NCBI GenBank assembly: GCA_020628865.1
Contig: JAHDEJ010000028.1
Coordinates: 1 to 64,000 of the forward strand
Origin: Acidimicrobiales bacterium
GTDB lineage: Bacteria; Actinomycetota; Acidimicrobiia; Acidimicrobiales; SHLQ01
DNA length: 64,000 nt
Direction: 5' to 3'
The translations under genes were made by a program, and so were the position numbers. The notes under the pieces are model-generated. The model worked only from the letters and a program-made list of their open reading frames with translations. It searched no databases and had not been told where the DNA came from. Position 1 is the first letter of the stretch. Each line of letters begins with the position of its first letter. This document shows, one piece after another, positions 60,109-64,000 of this stretch.

Positions 60109-60814
60109 TAGAACGTCCCGCCGTCAGGGACCTGGTTGAGGCCTTCGTCGAACCACGACGGCGGCAACTGGCCGACGAGATGATCGGGCAGCGACCCGTC
60201 AGCGTCCTGCTGAAGCGGTCGGGCCCACACGTGCTCGAGTTCCTGACGCCGAAGCGCGATGTCGTCGAAGCCTTCCTTGGTGTTGGCGATCGTCGCCGAA
60301 AACTCAATCTCCCGGTGCAGGAACGCGTAGTAGACGTTCAGCTGCTCACGGATGGTCAGGCTGTGGAGGCTCCGCCCTGAGGAGAGGAGGAGTTCGCCGT
60401 CGAGTCGGGCACGGCGGGCGGGACTGGAGTGGAGGGATCCGAGGAGGACGAGTCCCCCTCGGTAGGGAAATCGAAGTACGCCTCGCAGACCGCACCGAAG
60501 ATCTCGATGTACTCGGCGATGCCGATGTACGAGCCGTCGGGCTTCTTGCGCAGCATCAGCTGCCTGAAGCGCTTCTTGTCCCCGTCGAGGATGACGGCCT
60601 TCACGAAGTCCAACAGGAGCTTGTTCGCTTCGTTCTCGTCGATCTCCTCGCGTGGAGTCGTGATCATGACCGAGAACTCGATGCCCAACATGGCGGGGAT
60701 CTCGGACTCGAGCCGGATGGTTTCGTCGTAGATGTCGAGCACCTGTCCGCCGGCCGCGATGTGGTCGGCGATCTCCTGCTCGCGGGGCGACAACTTCTTC
60801 TTCTGGTTCACCAT
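60108..60814 (-). CDS. Tail assembly chaperone, long form by -1 frameshift
   Basis: The predicted long product joins the first 115 or so codons of the short chaperone to a second frame ending at 60108. The second frame carries the characteristic LTIREQLNVYYAFLHREIEFSATIANTKEG segment. The slip would occur at T-TTC-CCT (60464-60470). The second frame has no good start of its own, which supports production only by frameshifting. The pair lies immediately upstream of the tape measure gene, where G/GT-type chaperones are encoded in siphoviruses. Confidence 0.82.
60356..60814 (-). CDS. Tail assembly chaperone, short form
   Basis: A 152-residue product translated without a shift; Ser/Pro-rich tail after the slippery site (TEGDSSSSDPSTPVPP). 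It begins MVNQKKKLSPREQEIADH and has an acidic helix region (PREEIDENEANKLLLDFVKAVI). The predicted gene G equivalent; binds the tape measure protein during tail assembly. The start could be the next GTG codon. Confidence 0.85.
   Translation of the reverse strand: MVNQKKKLSPREQEIADHIAAGGQVLDIYDETIRLESEIPAMLGIEFSVMITTPREEIDENEANKLLLDFVKAVILDGDKKRFRQLMLRKKPDGSYIGIAEYIEIFGAVCEAYFDFPTEGDSSSSDPSTPVPPAVPDSTANSSSPQGGASTA
60464..60470 (-). other. Programmed -1 ribosomal frameshift site (T TTC CCT)
   Basis: In the minus-strand frame GAT TTC CCT, the heptamer TTTCCCT fits the canonical X XXY YYZ rule: tRNA-Phe can re-pair TTC to TTT, and tRNA-Pro CCT to CCC. The second frame is open from well upstream. 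A second candidate, GAGGGGGAC at about 60453-60460, lies 8-10 bases further on and also allows slip of the GGG tRNA. Confidence 0.75.
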
Positions 60815-60850
60815 ACGTAGAAAGTATCACCAGCGACGTGGGACCCTGCA

Positions 60851-61192
60851 TTAGAAGAACCCCCTGACGCCGAGCACCTCTTCGAGTGCAGTGGCCAGGA
60901 ACGGTCGGGCCGGGTGTCGCCAGGTTCCATCGTGAACGTGGATGGCGTGGGCGGCATTGGCGAAGACCTCCCCTTCGGCGTCATTGCCCGATTCGGTCAT
61001 CCGATGGCCGATCGAGCCGTGCAGTTCGCCGGATTCCTTGCCGACCATGTCGTCGTTGGTGAGCTGACGTGCGACCTCGGCGACCTCTTCGACGTTGTCC
61101 TCGACCATGGTCGACACCAGGCCGCCGCGCGCGACAAGGAGCGCGAAGAGCTTCGGTTCGTCGAAATCGATGGCGCCTACCCGAAAGTTCAT
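60851..61192 (-). CDS. HK97 gp10-like head-tail completion protein
   Basis: A 113-residue protein starting MNFRVGAIDFDEPKLFALL. The layout (short helix, helical core, then RPFLATALEEV near the C-terminus) matches HK97 gp10/minor capsid family members that occupy this position just upstream of tail genes. The sequence includes a HAIHVHDGTWRHPARPF motif seen in that family. The ATG overlaps the upstream stop. Confidence 0.65.
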   Translation of the reverse strand: MNFRVGAIDFDEPKLFALLVARGGLVSTMVEDNVEEVAEVARQLTNDDMVGKESGELHGSIGHRMTESGNDAEGEVFANAAHAIHVHDGTWRHPARPFLATALEEVLGVRGFF

Positions 61193-61824
61193 TGTGTGAT
61201 CGCCCCTCCGCCGTGGCCGCCGCATTCGGGGCAATCGGGGTCGCAGTGCGGGACCCGGTCCCATTCGACCCGGAACCGCCAGTTCCAGCCGCCCACATCG
61301 CCGTTGTCGTGCGGGGTGACGTCACCGGGCAGGACCCGATGCAAGTCGACGTAGGGCTGGCCGGTTGCGAGCAGCTGCGGGTTCTGCAGGATCGTGAACG
61401 TCTGCTGGACCATCACCGGCAACAGGTTCGACAGGATCGCGAAGTCGACGAGGAGTTCCTCTCCCGCGGCGGTGATCGAGGCGCCGTCCGGGAGCGGGTT
61501 GTCCGGGTCGTTCGTGATCGTCGGCTGGCACTTGCGGCGCAAACCAACCTGGAAATCGAGGACATAGGTGAAGTGGTGGCAGTTGAACCCGATCGACTCG
61601 AGGAGCGGATCCGGCCAGTTCTCGGTGAGCGTCGGAGTCGACGGAAGCACCCAGCAGCCCACCCAGTCGCCGGCGTCGTCCTTCGGGGTGCCGTGGATGG
61701 TCTTGACCTCGGCCGGCCGTCCGAGCGGCGAGAGCTCTTCGAGGCAGTCAGCCGCGGCAGCGCCGATCGCGCCGAACGCGCGAGGGAGAAGCAGGTACGG
61801 GTTGTTCGGGTCGGTGAGATCCAT
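61189..61824 (-). CDS. Phage head-tail protein of unknown function
   Basis: A 211-residue protein starting MDLTDPNNPYLLLPRAFG. The C-terminal end has CDPDCPECGGHGGG, a Cys cluster. The stop overlaps the next gene's start. Position between probable head protein and gp10-like gene suggests a head-tail connector or adaptor. Confidence 0.6.
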   Translation of the reverse strand: MDLTDPNNPYLLLPRAFGAIGAAAADCLEELSPLGRPAEVKTIHGTPKDDAGDWVGCWVLPSTPTLTENWPDPLLESIGFNCHHFTYVLDFQVGLRRKCQPTITNDPDNPLPDGASITAAGEELLVDFAILSNLLPVMVQQTFTILQNPQLLATGQPYVDLHRVLPGDVTPHDNGDVGGWNWRFRVEWDRVPHCDPDCPECGGHGGGAITQ

Positions 61825-63458
61825 CAGACACTCCGAACTCCCCGCGCCATCCAGTCATCAGCGCGGATGACCTTGGACTTGCGCGGCAGCTTGTGCGGGT
61901 TGATCGACGCCAGCCACTTGTCGACGAGCTCGATGCCGAACACCGACCGAGAGTTCGGGTCCATGGCGGCTTCGTCACGGGACAGCTTCTTGTCGAGGCT
62001 GTTGTTCGACTGGTAGGTGGCGATGATCCCGGCCCGGTTGAGGCGAGTCATGTAGTCGGTCGGCAGGCAGCCCGGCTCGCCGTGCATGATCTTGAGCGTC
62101 TCGTCGGCGACCATGCCGGCCAGGCGGGCCACATAGTTCGGGACCACTCGGCCCTGCAGGCAACGGATGGCCCACGCCGAATGCCAGTTGGCGTCGCGGT
62201 CGGCGAGGTCGGCGCGCACCTGCCGTTGCTTGTCCGACATCGGCGCCGGCGCGATCGTCATGCCCTGAATGTTCGGGCCCGCAGCGAAATGCACCTTGGT
62301 CAGCGGGTCGCCGTGCCGCTCGGCGTATGCGGCGCCCGGGTCGTCGCCGTAGACGAGCTGGATGTTGCGGTTCGGGAGCGTCAGGAGCCGTTGGATCTGC
62401 CAGTCCGGAGTGTCGGGCTTGATCACGATCGTTTCGAGCGGAAGCTCCGGCTCAGCGCAGGTCGACGTCGACACGACATGGGCCGAGCAGGCACAGTTCG
62501 TGGTCTGGCCGGGGCCCGAGCAGCAGCCGGTCGAGATGAGCGTCGGGGTGCCGGTGATCGTCGAGGTGCCGCCGCAGACGTAGCGGCGGCCGTCAGCCGA
62601 GTAGGTGTCGCCGTTGGCGTCGCGGCACTTCGCGCACGACCCCCACACGATCGACAGGCCCCGATCCGCAAGCCAGCTGCGGGCCCAGTCCGGGCACTTG
62701 CCGGGATCGACGAGCTGGCCGACGTCAGGGAACTTCTCGAGCAGGCCGACGCACACGTCGTCAGCGTTGGCCGGGCCGGTCAGTTCCAGGCCGTATCGGG
62801 CGAGATGGGAGCGAGCCCAGTCAGGAAGATCAGGGCAGGCCTCCTCCGGAGGGCAGGACTGCACCGGAAGCATGTAGGGGCTGCGGTAGTCGTCGTTGCC
62901 GCACGGCCAACAGGTTCGTTCACCGGGGCGGGTGACGAGCTCGACGTGGCGGCGCCCGTAGCGGCGGTACCGGTTCGGGTCCCAGTATTCGCCGTTCTCG
63001 ACGATCCACTTGATCTGCGCGATCGGGCCGGGGAGCCGAACCAGGGCGCCGACACACCAGCCGCACGAGCACGGGTTCGTCTGGCACGGCCGGATCTCCC
63101 GCTCCACGATCCCGTACTGGCGGCCCGATGCCGCCCACAGCAGATGCGAAGCGAGATCGATCGCGAATCGGCGATCGTCGAGATGCACGTCGTTCCACCG
63201 GTCCGACAGATGTTCGGGCCCGCACCACGGATGGGCGACGCCTTCGAACGGCGGATCCGGGATCGGCTTCTCTGCCGGGGCCGGAGCGCCAAGGTTCGGG
63301 TCGAGGTTGGCCGCGCGAGGGTCATCGTTGGCCTCGAGCAACGTCGGACGAGGGTTCTCCTCGAACGGGTCGAACCGGTGGTCGACAGCGTCCGTGTCGT
63401 GCTCAGCAGAGCCCAGGTTGAGACGAGCAGGTTCCCACCGGGCGAGGTAGTCGCGCAC
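61824..63458 (-). CDS. Cysteine-rich phage structural-type protein
   Basis: A 544-residue protein of unusual composition. More than 30 Cys residues, many in CxxC-type groups: CQTNPCSCGWC, CWPCGND, CPPEEACPD, CAKCRD, CCSGPGQTTNCACS. The N-terminus contains a Pro/Asp-rich region, and the C-terminal 130 residues (TDYMTRLNRAGIIATYQ and DEAAMDPNSRSVFGIELVDKW) look globular. Two PDWARS repeats (LPDWARSHLARYGLELT and CPDWARSWLADRGLSIV) mark a short internal duplication. The start is GTG (VRDYLARWEP), 5 bases after the upstream stop. Function unknown; location suggests a head or portal-proximal role. Confidence 0.6.
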   Translation of the reverse strand: MRDYLARWEPARLNLGSAEHDTDAVDHRFDPFEENPRPTLLEANDDPRAANLDPNLGAPAPAEKPIPDPPFEGVAHPWCGPEHLSDRWNDVHLDDRRFAIDLASHLLWAASGRQYGIVEREIRPCQTNPCSCGWCVGALVRLPGPIAQIKWIVENGEYWDPNRYRRYGRRHVELVTRPGERTCWPCGNDDYRSPYMLPVQSCPPEEACPDLPDWARSHLARYGLELTGPANADDVCVGLLEKFPDVGQLVDPGKCPDWARSWLADRGLSIVWGSCAKCRDANGDTYSADGRRYVCGGTSTITGTPTLISTGCCSGPGQTTNCACSAHVVSTSTCAEPELPLETIVIKPDTPDWQIQRLLTLPNRNIQLVYGDDPGAAYAERHGDPLTKVHFAAGPNIQGMTIAPAPMSDKQRQVRADLADRDANWHSAWAIRCLQGRVVPNYVARLAGMVADETLKIMHGEPGCLPTDYMTRLNRAGIIATYQSNNSLDKKLSRDEAAMDPNSRSVFGIELVDKWLASINPHKLPRKSKVIRADDWMARGVRSV

Positions 63459-63463
63459 CGGCC

Positions 63464-64000
63464 TCAGGCCGCGTACGAGCCGGCTGCGGTCATGGCCGGA
63501 AGGGTGTTGGTGCCGACCCAGCCGAGCACACCGCAATCACGGAACGCTTCGACGGCCGAGAAGTTGAGGTCCGGGTCGAACGCCGTGCCCGCCGGGGGCC
63601 GGTCAGTCTGCTGGGCGACCGGGGCATTTTCGTCGACGTTCGGGTCGAGGCCGAGCGCCGGGACGAACAGCCGGTTCGACTGGGCGTACCCTTCGAACTC
63701 GAGATGCTGGGCGTTGCCCTTCGAGAACTCGATCGCGTTGGTGTGCTTCCACGCCGACACCCGAGGTGCGATCCACCGGGCATACGCGGCGCCGGTGTTG
63801 CCGGCGATGTCGCACGCATCCTTGTTGGAGTTGCGAGCCCACACCTCGACCTGCACCGAGTTGCGCTTCCCGCCGACCGTCGAGCACAGGCCGTCGCGGA
63901 TCACGCCGCCGTAGATGTCGCCAGCCGTGTCCCGCAGAGCGGCGCCGCCGGTGAGCATCTCGATGTAGAGCGGGTTCAGCGAGCAGATCTTCTGCTTCAC
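63464..64000 (-). CDS. Probable phage capsid-type protein, truncated by window edge
   Basis: 178 residues of a longer protein that enters from the right edge. The visible sequence is Ala/Gly/Asn-rich with segments CSTVGGKRNSVQVEVWARN and LEFEGYAQSNRLFVPALGLDPN and a TLPAMTAAGSYAA end. The composition and gene order suggest major capsid or a related head protein, but no signature is decisive. The 5' end is missing. Confidence 0.5.
   Translation of the reverse strand: MKQKICSLNPLYIEMLTGGAALRDTAGDIYGGVIRDGLCSTVGGKRNSVQVEVWARNSNKDACDIAGNTGAAYARWIAPRVSAWKHTNAIEFSKGNAQHLEFEGYAQSNRLFVPALGLDPNVDENAPVAQQTDRPPAGTAFDPDLNFSAVEAFRDCGVLGWVGTNTLPAMTAAGSYAA

Larger units (their letters stand above)
43944..64000. 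mobile_element. Siphovirus-type prophage integrated in tRNA-Arg(CCT); right end outside window
   Basis: Left boundary: TCCTAA at 43944-43949, shared by the broken host tRNA and the phage-borne tRNA-Arg. A tyrosine integrase, a recombination block (Gam, Bet, SSB), tail assembly chaperones with a frameshift site, a tape measure protein, minor tail proteins and probable head proteins follow. Nearly all phage genes except integrase, tRNA and one membrane-protein gene are on the minus strand. No terminase, portal, lysin or right attachment site is seen before 64,000. Confidence 0.9.

Noticed and set aside
61893..63914. A 673-codon open frame on the plus strand
   Set aside because: It is antisense to the cysteine-rich phage gene; no start signal and shadow-type composition.
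1..64000. CRISPR array or toxin-antitoxin locus
   Set aside because: No regularly spaced repeats or recognisable Cas or toxin-antitoxin proteins were seen.

Overview
The window is high-GC DNA from an actinobacterium. The gene content (a mycothiol-dependent-type maleylpyruvate isomerase fold protein, several envelope OmpA-domain proteins with Thr-rich linkers, secreted RTX-repeat proteins, high Ala/Asp/Val use) suggests an Acidimicrobiia-like (Ilumatobacter-type) organism. That placement is an inference from protein flavour; there is no rRNA gene to confirm it.

Bases 1-43,900 look chromosomal. An IS481-family element (32-1117) sits just upstream of a DinB/MDMPI-fold gene. Next come a secreted repeat protein, a class V aminotransferase, and a gnd-zwf-pgl operon for the oxidative pentose phosphate pathway. 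Bases 9-20 kb are dominated by envelope and secreted proteins: three OmpA-domain proteins with three different N-terminal modules, an M23 peptidase and a CAP protein that both end in calcium-binding RTX repeats, and several small membrane-anchored proteins. rpmB-rpmG with a clear terminator, an HtrA protease and a two-domain GT2 glycosyltransferase follow. Bases 25.7-32.2 kb are an aromatic meta-cleavage cluster: LigB/LigA-type extradiol dioxygenase and HpaE-type dehydrogenase on one strand, and FAH-family isomerase/decarboxylase, HpaR regulator, HpaH hydratase and a cytochrome P450 on the other. Bases 32.3-43.0 kb are an exopolysaccharide locus transcribed mostly leftward in tightly coupled order: Gfo/Idh oxidoreductase, DegT aminotransferase, Wzz, MurJ/Wzx flippase, a polymerase fused to an initiating glycosyl-1-phosphate transferase, a FemAB/GNAT-like protein, and a secreted RTX-lysozyme-like protein.

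Bases 43,944-64,000 (running off the right edge) are a prophage. It interrupts a host tRNA-Arg(CCT) gene in its anticodon loop: only the 5' half remains at 43,912-43,949. A tyrosine integrase follows at once. The prophage carries its own complete tRNA-Arg(CCT) at 47,547-47,620, which probably substitutes for the broken host copy. Between integrase and tRNA lie two lower-GC cargo genes, a lipoprotein and a secreted trypsin-like protease. Beyond the tRNA, leftward genes form a nucleic-acid block (Gam, Bet, HNH-like, SSB, MazG-like) and a siphovirus tail block (small tail genes, minor tail proteins, a 701-residue tape measure, tail assembly chaperones with a canonical -1 frameshift heptamer, HK97 gp10-like protein). 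Rightmost are a cysteine-rich structural protein and a truncated gene that may encode a capsid protein. Terminase, portal, lysis genes and the right attachment site are not in the window.
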